64,000 nt of DNA from Alsobacter ponti (GCF_024294805.1 NZ_JANCLU010000011.1:1-64000); one strand, 5' to 3'. Positions 16,261 through 24,905 are shown, counted from the first letter of the stretch. Numbers and translations are program-made. The notes: generated from the letters alone by a model not told the origin.

Positions 16261-17721
16261 ATGCGGGGCGTCGACATCGGTCTGAGTTCGCGGCGGCGCG
16301 CGCGCGTCCTGCTGGCCGCGACGATGATGGCGACGCTCGGCCTCGGCGCGCCGGCGCTGGCGCAGGAAGGGCCGCTGCTGCTGCGCCCGCCGGGCCAGGA
16401 CGAACCGGCCAAGCCGGCCACGAAGCCTGCCGCGAAGCCGGCCGCCAAGCCCGCGGCCACGCCCGCGCCCAAGCCGGCGGCCAAGCCTGCCTCCAAGCCT
16501 GCGCCGAAACCCGCGCCGAAGCCGGCGCCGTCCGCCGCCCCGCCGCAGGCCGGAGCGGATGCGACCGACGCCGCCGAGCCGGCCGAGACGCCTGCCGGTC
16601 CCGCCGCTCCTCCGGCCGCCGCGCCCGCCCGGCCGTCCGCGCCGGCCGCCAAGCCCGCCACCAGGCCCGCCGCTCCCGCGAAACCCTCGGCCGCGCCGGC
16701 CGGACGGCCGCCGGCGGCGGCGATCCCCCTGCCCTCCGGTGCGCTCGGGGCCGAGCCCGCGCCCAAGGCGAGCGAGAAGCCCGCGCGGCCCGCGCCCCCG
16801 GCCAAGCCCTCGGGGCGCGCGCAGGCTGGCAAGCGCCCGCCGCCACCCCCGCCCGAGGAGCCGGTTCCGCAGACGCTCTCCGACGACATCCTCGGCCGCC
16901 AGCCCTATGGCTGGATCGCGCCGGCGACTTTCGACGAGGATCTGGCCGCCGACGCCCGGCCGCTGCCGGCGCAGCCGGGCAACCTCATGCCCGCCCCGCA
17001 CCTCGGCTCGCCCCGCAGCGTGCTGACCGAGAAGGCCCCCGCGCCGCCGCGGCCCCTCTACAGCGTGCTGGCCATGACGCCGCCGACCGTGCCGATCCAC
17101 GAGCCGGGCCTCCAGGCGCTGGATTTCAGCGAGGCTGCGCCGCTCGCCCTGAACTCGCTCGAGGCGTTCGAAGCGGGGCTGCCGGCCGGGCCCTATCGCG
17201 CCGGGCTGGTCGAGGAGCAGGGCTCGAACCCCGACCGGCCACGCATCGACATCGGGTCGGTGACGTGGCGCGTCACCCGCAACCCGTCGGACCAGGACGA
17301 GGTGACGGCGCTGCGCGCCGACGTCACGGTGCCGAAGGCCAAGCTGCAGGCCGAAATGGTGATCCGCCAGGGGCGGGACGAGCCGAGCCGGACGCCGCTG
17401 GTGATGGACATGCGCTTCACCGGGCTCGACAGCCCGGTGACGCAGGCCGGCATGCCGGAGCTGCGCAGCCTCGGCGTGGACCGGGGTATCCCGCTCTACG
17501 GCACGGTGGAACAGCGCGGCGACAATTTCGTCGTGCTGCTGGCCAGCACGCAGAGCGAGGGCGAGCAGAACGTTCGCCTGCTCAACGCGAGGTCGTGGAT
17601 CGACGTCCCCGTGCGGCTGCGCAATGGAAAAAGGATGATCGTCACCTTCGAGAAGGGGACGGCGGTCCGCGACATGATGCGCGGAACGTTCAGGCAGTGG
17701 CGTTTGCCCTGGCTGCCTTGA
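16261..17721 (+). CDS. Exported Pro/Ala/Lys-rich protein in the type I secretion operon
   Basis: A 486-residue protein of unrecognised family. A Sec signal ends at PALAQ (about residue 35). Residues about 45-200 are low complexity, with many KPA/KPAAKP/KPAP units resembling the rigid spacer of TonB-like or cell-wall-spanning proteins. A folded C-terminal domain (about 320-486) contains IDIGSVTWRVTRNP, LRADVTVPKAKLQAEMVIRQ, GVDRGIPLYGTVEQRGDNFVVLL and a Trp-rich end (FRQWRLPWLP). It sits between the ABC and adaptor genes, 21 nt after the ABC stop, so it is probably an accessory secretion factor. That role is inferred from position only. Confidence 0.75.
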   Translation: MRGVDIGLSSRRRARVLLAATMMATLGLGAPALAQEGPLLLRPPGQDEPAKPATKPAAKPAAKPAATPAPKPAAKPASKPAPKPAPKPAPSAAPPQAGADATDAAEPAETPAGPAAPPAAAPARPSAPAAKPATRPAAPAKPSAAPAGRPPAAAIPLPSGALGAEPAPKASEKPARPAPPAKPSGRAQAGKRPPPPPPEEPVPQTLSDDILGRQPYGWIAPATFDEDLAADARPLPAQPGNLMPAPHLGSPRSVLTEKAPAPPRPLYSVLAMTPPTVPIHEPGLQALDFSEAAPLALNSLEAFEAGLPAGPYRAGLVEEQGSNPDRPRIDIGSVTWRVTRNPSDQDEVTALRADVTVPKAKLQAEMVIRQGRDEPSRTPLVMDMRFTGLDSPVTQAGMPELRSLGVDRGIPLYGTVEQRGDNFVVLLASTQSEGEQNVRLLNARSWIDVPVRLRNGKRMIVTFEKGTAVRDMMRGTFRQWRLPWLP

Positions 17722-17816
17722 GCACGAGCTTGCGCGGTGCGCAGGCTCAACTATACAACCCTTAGTGGGCGCTCGACGAGCCTGTCGGCCGCTCCGAACA
17801 TCACGGCGGCACATCC

Positions 17817-19148
17817 ATGTCTGCTCTTCCCTTCTCGGGCCCGAAGCCGCGCCGGCTGCAAAGCCGGCCCGACGGCGCCGCCCGCTCGGCCACCACGATC
17901 ATCGTCTCCGTCTCGCTGCTCGGGGCCTTCCTGATCGGCTGGGCCGCGCTGGCGGAGGTCGACGAGGTGACTCGCGGCGAAGGCAAGATCATTCCCTCGA
18001 AGAAGACGCAGACCATCCAGAGCTCCGAGCCCGGCGTGGTGCAGGAGATCCTGGTGCGGCTCGGCCAGCAGGTGAGGCAGGGCGACCTGCTGGTGCGGCT
18101 CGACAGCACCATGACCAACTCCAACCTCGGCGAGGTGGAGGCGAAGACGCGGACCCTGCAGGCGCAGATCGCCCGCCTGAAGATCGAGAGCGAGGGACGC
18201 GCCGAAGGCGGCTTCGTCTGCCCGGACGAGCTGAAAGAACAGCCGCAGATCTGCGCCAACGAGGCGAACCTGCTGAGCTCCCGCTACGACGGCCTGAAGA
18301 AGCGCAGCGCCACGCTCACCGAACGCGTCGAGCAGCGCCAGCGCGAGCTGAACGAGGCGCAGCAGAACGCGACGCGGTTCAGCGACGGCCTGGCGCTCGC
18401 CGAGCAGGAGCTCGACATCATCACCCCCATGGCGGCGCGCAACATCGCGCCGAAGACCGAATTGCTGCGCGCCCAGCGCGCCGTCGTCGACCTGCGCGGG
18501 CAGAAGGCCGCCAATCGCGAGGCCATCGCTCGCGTCGAGGCCGCCCTGCGCGAGGCCAACAACGCGCTCCAGGAGGAAAACCTGAAGTTCCGTCAGGACG
18601 CGCTGGCCGAGCTGACCAAGGCCTCGGCCGAGTATTCTGTGCTGCGCGAGACGATGAAGGGCGCCGAGGAGCGCGTGCGCCGCACCGACATCCGCTCGCC
18701 GGTCGACGGGCTCGTCAACACGCTGGCCGTGAACACTGTCGGCGGCTTCGTGGCGGCCGGCGGCCACATCATGGACATCGTGCCACTCGAGGACGCGCTG
18801 ATCGTCGAGACGAAGGTGCGCCCAGCCGACATCGCCTTCCTCCGCACGGGCCAGCAGGCGCTGGTGAAGGTCACGGCCTACGACTTCAGCATCTATGGCG
18901 GCCTCAACGGCGTCGTCGAGCACGTCTCGCCCGACAGCGTCGTCGACGACACCGGGCGGGAGAAGGAGACCTTCTACATCGTCCAGGTCCGCACCGATCA
19001 CTCGACGCTGCGCCACAACGGCCGCGACTACCCGATCATGCCGGGCATGATCGCCCAGGTGGACATCCTCACCGGCAAGAAAACCGTGCTCGACTACCTG
19101 CTGAAGCCGATCATCAAGGCGAAGCAGGAAGCCCTGCGGGAGCGCTGA
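17817..19148 (+). CDS. HlyD family type I secretion periplasmic adaptor
   Basis: A 443-residue adaptor with a single N-terminal membrane helix (TTIIVSVSLLGAFLIGWAALAEVDEVTRGEGKI in outline), lipoyl half-sites around VVQEILVRLGQQVRQGDLLVRLD and RRTDIRSPVDGLVNTLAVNTVGGFV, a long coiled coil (about residues 95-280), and a C-terminal VKVTAYDFSIYGGLNGVVEHVSPDS, diagnostic for type I secretion adaptors. It bridges the ABC exporter and the TolC channel. It starts 95 nt after the proline-rich gene and ends 2 nt before the ribbon-helix-helix gene, completing the cassette. Confidence 0.94.
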   Translation: MSALPFSGPKPRRLQSRPDGAARSATTIIVSVSLLGAFLIGWAALAEVDEVTRGEGKIIPSKKTQTIQSSEPGVVQEILVRLGQQVRQGDLLVRLDSTMTNSNLGEVEAKTRTLQAQIARLKIESEGRAEGGFVCPDELKEQPQICANEANLLSSRYDGLKKRSATLTERVEQRQRELNEAQQNATRFSDGLALAEQELDIITPMAARNIAPKTELLRAQRAVVDLRGQKAANREAIARVEAALREANNALQEENLKFRQDALAELTKASAEYSVLRETMKGAEERVRRTDIRSPVDGLVNTLAVNTVGGFVAAGGHIMDIVPLEDALIVETKVRPADIAFLRTGQQALVKVTAYDFSIYGGLNGVVEHVSPDSVVDDTGREKETFYIVQVRTDHSTLRHNGRDYPIMPGMIAQVDILTGKKTVLDYLLKPIIKAKQEALRER

Positions 19149-19150
19149 CA

Positions 19151-19780
19151 ATGTCCGCCTCCCCCGATCCCGTCCCGCCCCCCGCGGAGGATCCGGCGGG
19201 CGGCCCGACCGCGATGCGCTTCCGCATCTTCAAGCGGGGCGGCTGGCGGCGGGCCTTCCGGCTCGAGGAAGTGTTCTGGGACGTGCTCGGCGAGGCGGCC
19301 GATGCCGCGCAGACCAAGATCGGCGACTACGTCAAGGCGCTGGTCGACGAGGCCGAGGGCACCGGCGTCAACCAGAGCTCGATGCTGCGCGTCCACGCGG
19401 CGCAGTGGCTGCGCGAGCGGCTTCGCGCGGTCACCGTCGCCACGCAGGGCCGCGAGGTGCTGCACGCGGCGCTGCAGGCCCCCGTGCCGTGCTTCGTGAT
19501 CAGCTCCAGCCGCGCGCTCATCCACTTCAATGCCGAGTTCTCGAACTATGTGATCGGCCGCGCCCAGGCGGCCAACGCCGAGGACGTCTCCAAGGCCCGG
19601 CTGTCGCTCGACGCTCCCGTCGACCGGCTGATCGAGGTGTTGAGCTCGCCGCCCGGCCGTGTCGTCATCTGCGGCTTCACCATCCGCACCTCGGCCGCCA
19701 TCGCCACAGGCCGCGCCAAGGTGATGCTCGCCCAGCCGAGCCGCAAGGACATGCTGGTCGGCTACATCCTCGCCAACTGA
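19151..19780 (+). CDS. Ribbon-helix-helix domain protein with C-terminal PAS-like segment
   Basis: A 209-residue cytoplasmic protein. Residues about 35-60 (AFRLEEVFWDVLGEAADAAQTKIGDYVKAL) match the RHH_4 ribbon-helix-helix pattern, in which an Arg/Phe-led strand precedes two helices. The C-terminal half (FVISSSRALIHFNAEFSNYVIGR, VVICGFTIRTSAAI) looks like a degenerate PAS or sensor fold; that part is only suggestive. The gene is 2 nt after the HlyD-like gene, so it is the last member of the secretion operon and may regulate it. It meets the convergent lacI-type gene with 2 nt between stops. Met22 is an alternative start. Confidence 0.78.
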   Translation: MSASPDPVPPPAEDPAGGPTAMRFRIFKRGGWRRAFRLEEVFWDVLGEAADAAQTKIGDYVKALVDEAEGTGVNQSSMLRVHAAQWLRERLRAVTVATQGREVLHAALQAPVPCFVISSSRALIHFNAEFSNYVIGRAQAANAEDVSKARLSLDAPVDRLIEVLSSPPGRVVICGFTIRTSAAIATGRAKVMLAQPSRKDMLVGYILAN

Positions 19781-19782
19781 GG

Positions 19783-20790
19783 TCAGGCCGCCGGCGCGGG
19801 CCCGGCCGAGCCGCGCACCACCAGGCGCGTGTCGAGCACGCAGCGTATGTCGCGCAGGCCCCGGCCGGCGAGCTGGTCTTCGAGCAGGTCGAGCGCCATT
19901 TCCCCCGCCTCGTCGCAGCGCGCCGACACCGTGGTCAGCGGCGGGAAGGTCGTCGCGCCGAGCACGTCGTCGCAGCCGATGACGCTGAAGCGCTCGGGCA
20001 CCGGGATGCGCCGCTCCGCCAGGCCGACGAGCACGCCCTGCGCGGTCACGTCGTCGAAGGCGATGGCCGCCGTGGCTCCCGTCGCCAGGATCTCCGGCAC
20101 CGCCTCGCGCCCCGCCTCGAAGCTCGCCCGGTGGGCCGGCAGCGCGATCATCTCGATGCCGCGCCGGCGCGCCGCCCGGCGCACCGCATGCCGGCGCTGC
20201 TGGTTCGACCACGACGCCGCCGGGCCGGTGACGTAGGTGATGCGCCGGTGGCCGAGATCGGCCAGGTAGTCCACCGCCGCCGCGATGCCGCGCGCCGTGT
20301 CGATCAGCACCCGCGGCAGGCCGCTGACGTCGCGGTTGATGACGACGATGGGCCGGCGCTCGGCGAAGGCGCGGATGCGCTCCTCCGGCAGCCGAGAGGA
20401 CACCAGGATGAGGCCCTCCACCTGCCCCGCGAACTTGGCGACCAGCGTCTCCTCGCGCTCGGGCGCCTCGTCGGAGCTGCCGAGGAACAGGCAGTAGCCG
20501 GCGAGGTCGGCGCGCGCCTGCGCGCCCCGGATCAGCGGCGGGAAGAACGGATTGGCCACGTCGGGCACGATGAGGGCGATGTTGCCGTGCCGGCCGGTGC
20601 TCAGCGCCCGCGCCACCTGGTTGGGCACGTAGCCGATGCGCCCCGCCACCTCGCGCACGCGCGCCACCGTGCCGGGGCTCAGCATGCCCGGCCGCGTGAA
20701 CGCGCGCGACACCGTGGCCCGCGACACGCCGGCCGCGTCGGCCACCTCGCTGATGGTCGGCGCGCCGCGCCGCCCGGTCTCCTCGTCCAT
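19783..20790 (-). CDS. LacI family repressor of the amino-sugar regulon
   Basis: A 335-residue LacI/GalR regulator. The N-terminal helix-turn-helix and hinge are plain (TISEVADAAGVSRATVSRAF then YVPNQVARAL, residues about 12-58), followed by a periplasmic-binding-protein-like effector domain (IALIVPDVANPFFPPLIRGAQ, FSVIGCDDV). It is divergent from nagB. Two identical GCAACCGGTTGC palindromes, the core expected for LacI-family proteins, stand in front of nagB and of the transporter genes and are the probable targets. The inducer is likely an amino sugar or its phosphate. The ATG at 20790 is chosen over one at 20850 because the DNA-binding domain begins just after it. Confidence 0.92.
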   Translation of the reverse strand: MDEETGRRGAPTISEVADAAGVSRATVSRAFTRPGMLSPGTVARVREVAGRIGYVPNQVARALSTGRHGNIALIVPDVANPFFPPLIRGAQARADLAGYCLFLGSSDEAPEREETLVAKFAGQVEGLILVSSRLPEERIRAFAERRPIVVINRDVSGLPRVLIDTARGIAAAVDYLADLGHRRITYVTGPAASWSNQQRRHAVRRAARRRGIEMIALPAHRASFEAGREAVPEILATGATAAIAFDDVTAQGVLVGLAERRIPVPERFSVIGCDDVLGATTFPPLTTVSARCDEAGEMALDLLEDQLAGRGLRDIRCVLDTRLVVRGSAGPAPAA

Positions 20791-20890
20791 CCTGTCGCCC
20801 TGCTCGCCCGCGTCGCGGCCGAAGCCACGACCCGGCCACCATAACCGCAACCGGGGCGCGGGGCATCAGGGCGCGCGCGCCGCCGCCGGA

Positions 20891-20919
20891 TTGACACGCA
20901 ACCGGTTGCATTCCACTCT
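20891..20919 (+). promoter_or_regulatory. nagB promoter region with LacI-type operator
   Basis: TTGACA (20891-20896) is followed after one base by the perfect 12-bp palindrome GCAACCGGTTGC (20898-20909), which would fall between the -35 box and a weak -10 (CACTCT, 20914-20919). Repressor binding here would block transcription of nagB and possibly of the divergent lacI-type gene. Confidence 0.8.
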
Positions 20920-20954
20920 TCCGCCCCAACGCAGGCCAGGGAGGAAAGGCGCCG

Positions 20955-21716
20955 ATGGCTGACGCGACGGCCCGCGAGGGCTCGCTACCGGTGCGGATCT
21001 TCGCCACGCGGGCGGAGATGGGGCGCGCCGCCGCGGCCGAAATCGGCGACGAGCTGCGCCGGCGGCTCGCCGGGCAGGACCGCGTGCGCATGATCTTCGC
21101 CGCCGCGCCCAGCCAGTCCGAGATGCTGGCGGCGCTGACGCGCGAGCCCGGCATCGACTGGCGGCGCGTCGTCGCCTTCCACATGGACGAGTATATCGGC
21201 CTGAAGCCGGGCGCGCCCGAGCGCTTCGCCGTCTGGCTGCGCCGCCATCTGTTCGACCTCGTTCCGTTCGGCGAGGTCCATGCCATAGACCCCGAGGCGT
21301 TCGCTTCGCCCCAGGCCTGCGCCGACGCCTACGCCGCCGCGCTGGCCGAGGCGCCCATCGACATCGTCTGCCTCGGCATCGGCGTGAACGGCCACATCGC
21401 CTTCAACGACCCGCCCGTCGCCGACCTGCGCGACCCCGCCGACGTCAAGATCGTCGAGCTGGACGCCATTTGCCGGCAGCAGCAGGTCGATGACCAGTGC
21501 TTCCCGAGCCTCGCCGAGGTGCCGACCCACGCGCTGACGCTGACGGTGCCGCGCCTGCTCGCCAGCGACGTGATGGTGTGCGTCGTCCCCGGCCCGGCCA
21601 AGCGGGACGCCGTGCGGCGCACGCTGGCGGACCCGATCGGCGAGGCCTGTCCCTCCACCGCGCTGCGCACCCACGCGCGCTGCACCCTCTATCTCGACGC
21701 CGAGTCCGCGCCATGA
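20955..21716 (+). CDS. nagB: Glucosamine-6-phosphate deaminase (NagB family)
   Basis: A 253-residue NagB/6-phosphogluconolactonase-fold enzyme expected to convert glucosamine-6-phosphate to fructose-6-phosphate and ammonia. The active-site region FHMDEYIGL (Asp78) is conserved. The second motif reads GIGVNGHIAFNDPP, so the E. coli Asp141 and Glu148 positions are Asn145 and Asp152, with His147 kept. The same GIGxNGHIAFNDP form, together with QQQVDDQCF and EVPTHALTLT, marks a recognised NagB subfamily, so activity is still expected, though not proven. It is the first gene of the operon; its stop overlaps the next start (ATGA). Confidence 0.87.
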   Translation: MADATAREGSLPVRIFATRAEMGRAAAAEIGDELRRRLAGQDRVRMIFAAAPSQSEMLAALTREPGIDWRRVVAFHMDEYIGLKPGAPERFAVWLRRHLFDLVPFGEVHAIDPEAFASPQACADAYAAALAEAPIDIVCLGIGVNGHIAFNDPPVADLRDPADVKIVELDAICRQQQVDDQCFPSLAEVPTHALTLTVPRLLASDVMVCVVPGPAKRDAVRRTLADPIGEACPSTALRTHARCTLYLDAESAP

Positions 21717-22495
21717 CTTCTTCCTCCCCCGCCATCGACGCCGACGCTTTGTGCGCGGACTACCTCGCCACCGTCACCGCGCTGATGGGCGACATCCTGC
21801 GCGAGGAGCGCGATCCGCTCGACCGCGCCGCCGCGCGCCTCGCCGACCAGATCGCCGAGGACAGGCTGGTCCACGTCTACGGGCCGGGCGGGCATTCCAA
21901 CCTGGCGGCGCAGGAGATCTTCTTCCGCGCCGGCGGGCTGATGCACGTCTCCGCCATCCTCGACGAAGGCACGCTGCTCTCCAACGGCGCGCTGCGCTCG
22001 ATGGCCGTCGAGCGCACGCCGGGCTACGGCAAGATCGTCATCGCCGACCGACGGCTGGGCGAAGGCGACCTGCTCATCCTCGTCAACGCCTACGGCATCA
22101 ACGCGGCGCTGATCGACGCGGCGCTGGAGGCGAAGGCCAGGGGCGTGGTCCTGATCGGCGTCAGCTCGCGCCGCCACGCCGAGGCCACCGTGCCGAGCCA
22201 TCCGGCGCGGCACCCGACGAAGAAGAACCTGCACGACCTCGTGGACATCGCCATCGACACCAAGGTCGCCATCGGCGACACGGGGACGCAGGTTCCCGGC
22301 ATGGAATCGCGCATCGCCGCCGTCTCCACCTTCGCCAACGCCTTCGCGCTGAACTGCCTCGTCATCCGCACCGTCGCCAAGCTGGTCGAGCGCGGCATCG
22401 AGCCGCCGGTCTGGCGCTCCGGCAACGCGCCGGGCGGCGACGAGGCCAACGCGCGCTTCCTGCACCGCTTCCGCGAGCGGGTGCGGTGGCTGTGA
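21713..22495 (+). CDS. SIS domain sugar-phosphate-binding protein
   Basis: A 260-residue protein with a single SIS (sugar isomerase) fold. The phosphate-binding strand-loop reads VHVYGPGGHSNLAAQEIFF, and a second segment reads LILVNAYGINAALIDAALEAKARGVVLIGVSS. It belongs with the UPF0309-like SIS proteins, which bind phosphosugars but whose reactions are mostly unknown. It overlaps nagB by 4 nt and nagA by 4 nt, so it is made together with both. It could be an isomerase, an aldose-phosphate epimerase or a sensor for the amino-sugar phosphate. It is not a GlmS; there is no amidotransferase domain. Confidence 0.85.
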   Translation: MTSSSPAIDADALCADYLATVTALMGDILREERDPLDRAAARLADQIAEDRLVHVYGPGGHSNLAAQEIFFRAGGLMHVSAILDEGTLLSNGALRSMAVERTPGYGKIVIADRRLGEGDLLILVNAYGINAALIDAALEAKARGVVLIGVSSRRHAEATVPSHPARHPTKKNLHDLVDIAIDTKVAIGDTGTQVPGMESRIAAVSTFANAFALNCLVIRTVAKLVERGIEPPVWRSGNAPGGDEANARFLHRFRERVRWL

Positions 22496-23628
22496 CGACC
22501 GTCGTCACTGGCCGGCGGACGGACACGGGCGAACCCGTCGCGGTCAGCATCCGCGACGGCGCGATCGCCGCGATCGCCCCCGGCCCGGCCGATGACGGCG
22601 CGTGGCTCGCCCCCGGCCTCGTCGACCTGCAGCTCAACGGCTGGCGCGGGCACGACCTCAACAACGGCAGACTGACGCCCGACACGGTCCGGGCGCTGGC
22701 GCGGGCCGTGCTGGCGACCGGCGTCACCGCCTTCCTGCCGACCCTCATCACCGCCGCCGAGGCGGACATCGTCTCGGCGCTGCGCGCCATCGCCGCCGCG
22801 CGCGCGGCCGATCCGCTGGTGGCGCGCATGGTCGCCGGCGTCCACGTCGAAGGGCCGGGCGTCGCGCCCGAGGACGGCCCGCGCGGCGCGCATCCGCGCG
22901 AGCACGTGCGCGCGCCCGACCTCGCCGAGTTCGACCGCTGGCAGGCGGCCTGCGGCGGGCTCGTGCGGCTCGTCACGCTGTCCCCGCACTGGCCGGACGC
23001 CCCGGCCGTCATCGCCGGGCTCGCCGCCCGGGGCGTCGTCGTGTCGCTCGGCCACACTGGCGTGGACCCGGCCGCGATCCACGCCGCCGCGCTTGCCGGC
23101 GCGACGCTCTCGACCCATCTCGGCAACGGCGTCGCCGCCGTCCTGCCCCGCCACCCCAACCTGATCTGGGCGCAGCTGGCGGAGGACCGCCTGTCGGCGA
23201 GCTTCATCGCCGACGGCCATCATTTGCCCGACGACACGCTGAAGGCGATGCTGCGGGCCAAGGGGCTCGACCGGTCCCTGCTCGTCTCGGACGCCACCGC
23301 GCTCGGCGGCATGCCGCCCGGCGTCTACGACCAGGCCATCGGCGGGCGAGTCGAGCTGACCCCGCAGGGCCGCCTCGGCGTCGCCGGCACGCCGTATCTC
23401 GCCGGCGCGGCGCTGCCGCTCGCGGCCGGGGTCGCGACGGCGATGCGCGCCGCCGGCCTGTCGCTGTGGGAGGCGCTGCGCCTCGCCAGCGTCAATCCCG
23501 CCCGGCTGATCGGACGCAAGGCGGAGCTCGCCGTCGGCGCGCGGGCCGACCTGCTGCGGTTCCGCTGGTCGCCCGGCGACGCGGCCCTCGCCGTCGACAG
23601 CGTGTATTCCGGCGGAGAGACGGCGTGA
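22492..23628 (+). CDS. nagA: N-acetylglucosamine-6-phosphate deacetylase
   Basis: A 378-residue amidohydrolase removing acetate from GlcNAc-6-phosphate to feed NagB. Metal and catalytic motifs are all present: HVEGP (His118, Glu120), LGHTG (His188), STHLGNG (His209), IADGHHL (His243) and the catalytic Asp267 in LVSDATALGG. The length is normal for NagA. The GTG at 22492 overlaps the SIS gene stop (GTGA); a GTG two codons earlier is possible. The cluster has no GlcNAc kinase, so the phosphorylated substrate must come from an enzyme encoded elsewhere. Confidence 0.93.
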   Translation: MTTVVTGRRTDTGEPVAVSIRDGAIAAIAPGPADDGAWLAPGLVDLQLNGWRGHDLNNGRLTPDTVRALARAVLATGVTAFLPTLITAAEADIVSALRAIAAARAADPLVARMVAGVHVEGPGVAPEDGPRGAHPREHVRAPDLAEFDRWQAACGGLVRLVTLSPHWPDAPAVIAGLAARGVVVSLGHTGVDPAAIHAAALAGATLSTHLGNGVAAVLPRHPNLIWAQLAEDRLSASFIADGHHLPDDTLKAMLRAKGLDRSLLVSDATALGGMPPGVYDQAIGGRVELTPQGRLGVAGTPYLAGAALPLAAGVATAMRAAGLSLWEALRLASVNPARLIGRKAELAVGARADLLRFRWSPGDAALAVDSVYSGGETA

Positions 23629-24905
23629 GCGAGCCCCTGTTTGCCGCCGGCGTCGCGGTGCGCGACATCACGCCGCCGCCGGGCCTGGCGATGGCCGGCT
23701 TCGTGGCGCGTCCCGGCCCGGCCACCGGAACCCATGACAGGCTCACCGCGCGGGCGCTGGCGGTCGGCGACACGGCGCTTGCCGTCGTCGACGTCGTCGC
23801 GCTCGATCCGCAGACCAGCGCGCGCATCCGCGCCCGCGCCCGCCTGCCCGCCGAGCGCATCGTGATCGCCGCCCTGCACAATCATGGCGGCCCCGTCTCG
23901 ACTGTTCAGGGGCTCGGCGGCGGGCCGGACGCGGCCTGGCTCGCCGCCATGGAGGACGCCTGCGTCGCCGCGCTCGACGCCGCGCTCGCCGCGCAGCGCC
24001 CTGCCCGCCTGCTGTTCGCAGAGGGCGCCGACCCCGGCGTCGCGCGCAACCGCCGCGAGCCCGGCGGACCGGTCGACCCCGCTCTTCCCGTCCTCGCCTT
24101 TGTCGGCCTCGACGGCGCGCCCATCGCGCACCTCGTCTCCTATGCCTGCCACCCCGTCGTGCTGGGGGCCGACAACACGCTGTGGACGGCGGACTACCCG
24201 CATTTCGTCCGCGCCGAAATCGAGCGGCGCAACCCCGGCACGGTGGCGCTGTTCGCCACCGGCTGCGCCGGCGAACTGAACACCGGCCACACGGCGCACG
24301 GCTCGATCACGACGGCGGCGAATCCGCTGCGCACCTTCGCCGAGGCTGAACGCATCGGACGGCGAATCGCCGAATGCGCCAGCGTCGCCATGCGGCCGCT
24401 GGACGCGACCGGCGTCGACGCGCTCGACGCCTCCGTGACGCTGGACTTCGCCCGCAACGAGCCCGCCCCGCCCGCGGAGATGGCGGCACGCTGGCGCGCC
24501 GAGCTGGCGGGCGCGGAGCCCGCCCGGCGGCTCCTGCTCGAAAGCTGGATCGCCTGGGCGGAAGGGCCCGCGCTGCTGCCGCTGGAGCCCCATGCGGCGC
24601 GCGTCGGGGCGCTGCGCTGGGGCCCGGCGCTGATCGCCTCCCTGCCGGGCGAGATTTTCGCGGAGACCGGCGTCGCGCTTCGCCGCGACCTCGAGGCCGG
24701 CGGCGCGGGCCCCAGCATCGTGCTCGCCTACGCCGATGAGTGCCTGGGCTACGTCCCGCCCGCCTCGCAATACGCGAAGGGCGGGTACGAGGTCGCCGAG
24801 GCGCACCGCTACTACGGCGCGCGCGCGGCCTACGCTCCCGGTTCGGCCGAGCGTCTGGCCGACGCCGCGCGCGGCCTCGCCGCCCGCTTGCGGGGGGCGG
24901 CGTAA
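23625..24905 (+). CDS. Neutral/alkaline ceramidase N-terminal domain-like protein
   Basis: A 426-residue protein resembling the N-terminal domain of neutral/alkaline non-lysosomal ceramidases: VAVRDITPPPGLAMAGF at the start, then ALHNHGGP and VSYACHPVVLGADNTLWTADYPHFV, where His residues would bind zinc, and ATGCAGELN. Real ceramidases are secreted, while this one has no signal peptide and so is presumably cytoplasmic. It is translationally coupled to nagA (GTGA overlap). An amidase acting on an N-acylated amino sugar would fit the position, but this is inference. The nearby AGE epimerase and importer support a sugar-related task. Confidence 0.82.
   Translation: MSEPLFAAGVAVRDITPPPGLAMAGFVARPGPATGTHDRLTARALAVGDTALAVVDVVALDPQTSARIRARARLPAERIVIAALHNHGGPVSTVQGLGGGPDAAWLAAMEDACVAALDAALAAQRPARLLFAEGADPGVARNRREPGGPVDPALPVLAFVGLDGAPIAHLVSYACHPVVLGADNTLWTADYPHFVRAEIERRNPGTVALFATGCAGELNTGHTAHGSITTAANPLRTFAEAERIGRRIAECASVAMRPLDATGVDALDASVTLDFARNEPAPPAEMAARWRAELAGAEPARRLLLESWIAWAEGPALLPLEPHAARVGALRWGPALIASLPGEIFAETGVALRRDLEAGGAGPSIVLAYADECLGYVPPASQYAKGGYEVAEAHRYYGARAAYAPGSAERLADAARGLAARLRGAA

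Noticed and set aside
16400-16880. Possible CRISPR or minisatellite array in the KPA-repeat region
   Set aside because: The repeats are coding (Pro/Ala/Lys codons in one frame) with irregular unit length and no unique spacers.
14005-17814. Long open frame of over 1200 codons on the minus strand across the type I secretion genes
   Set aside because: It is antisense to three genes with clear family motifs, is very rich in Arg/Gly/Ala/His and matches no family. Such shadow frames are expected in high-GC DNA.
20955-21716. NagB as an inactive pseudo-enzyme
   Set aside because: The GIGxNGHIAFNDP form is shared by a whole NagB-like subfamily and the frame is intact, so loss of function is not indicated.
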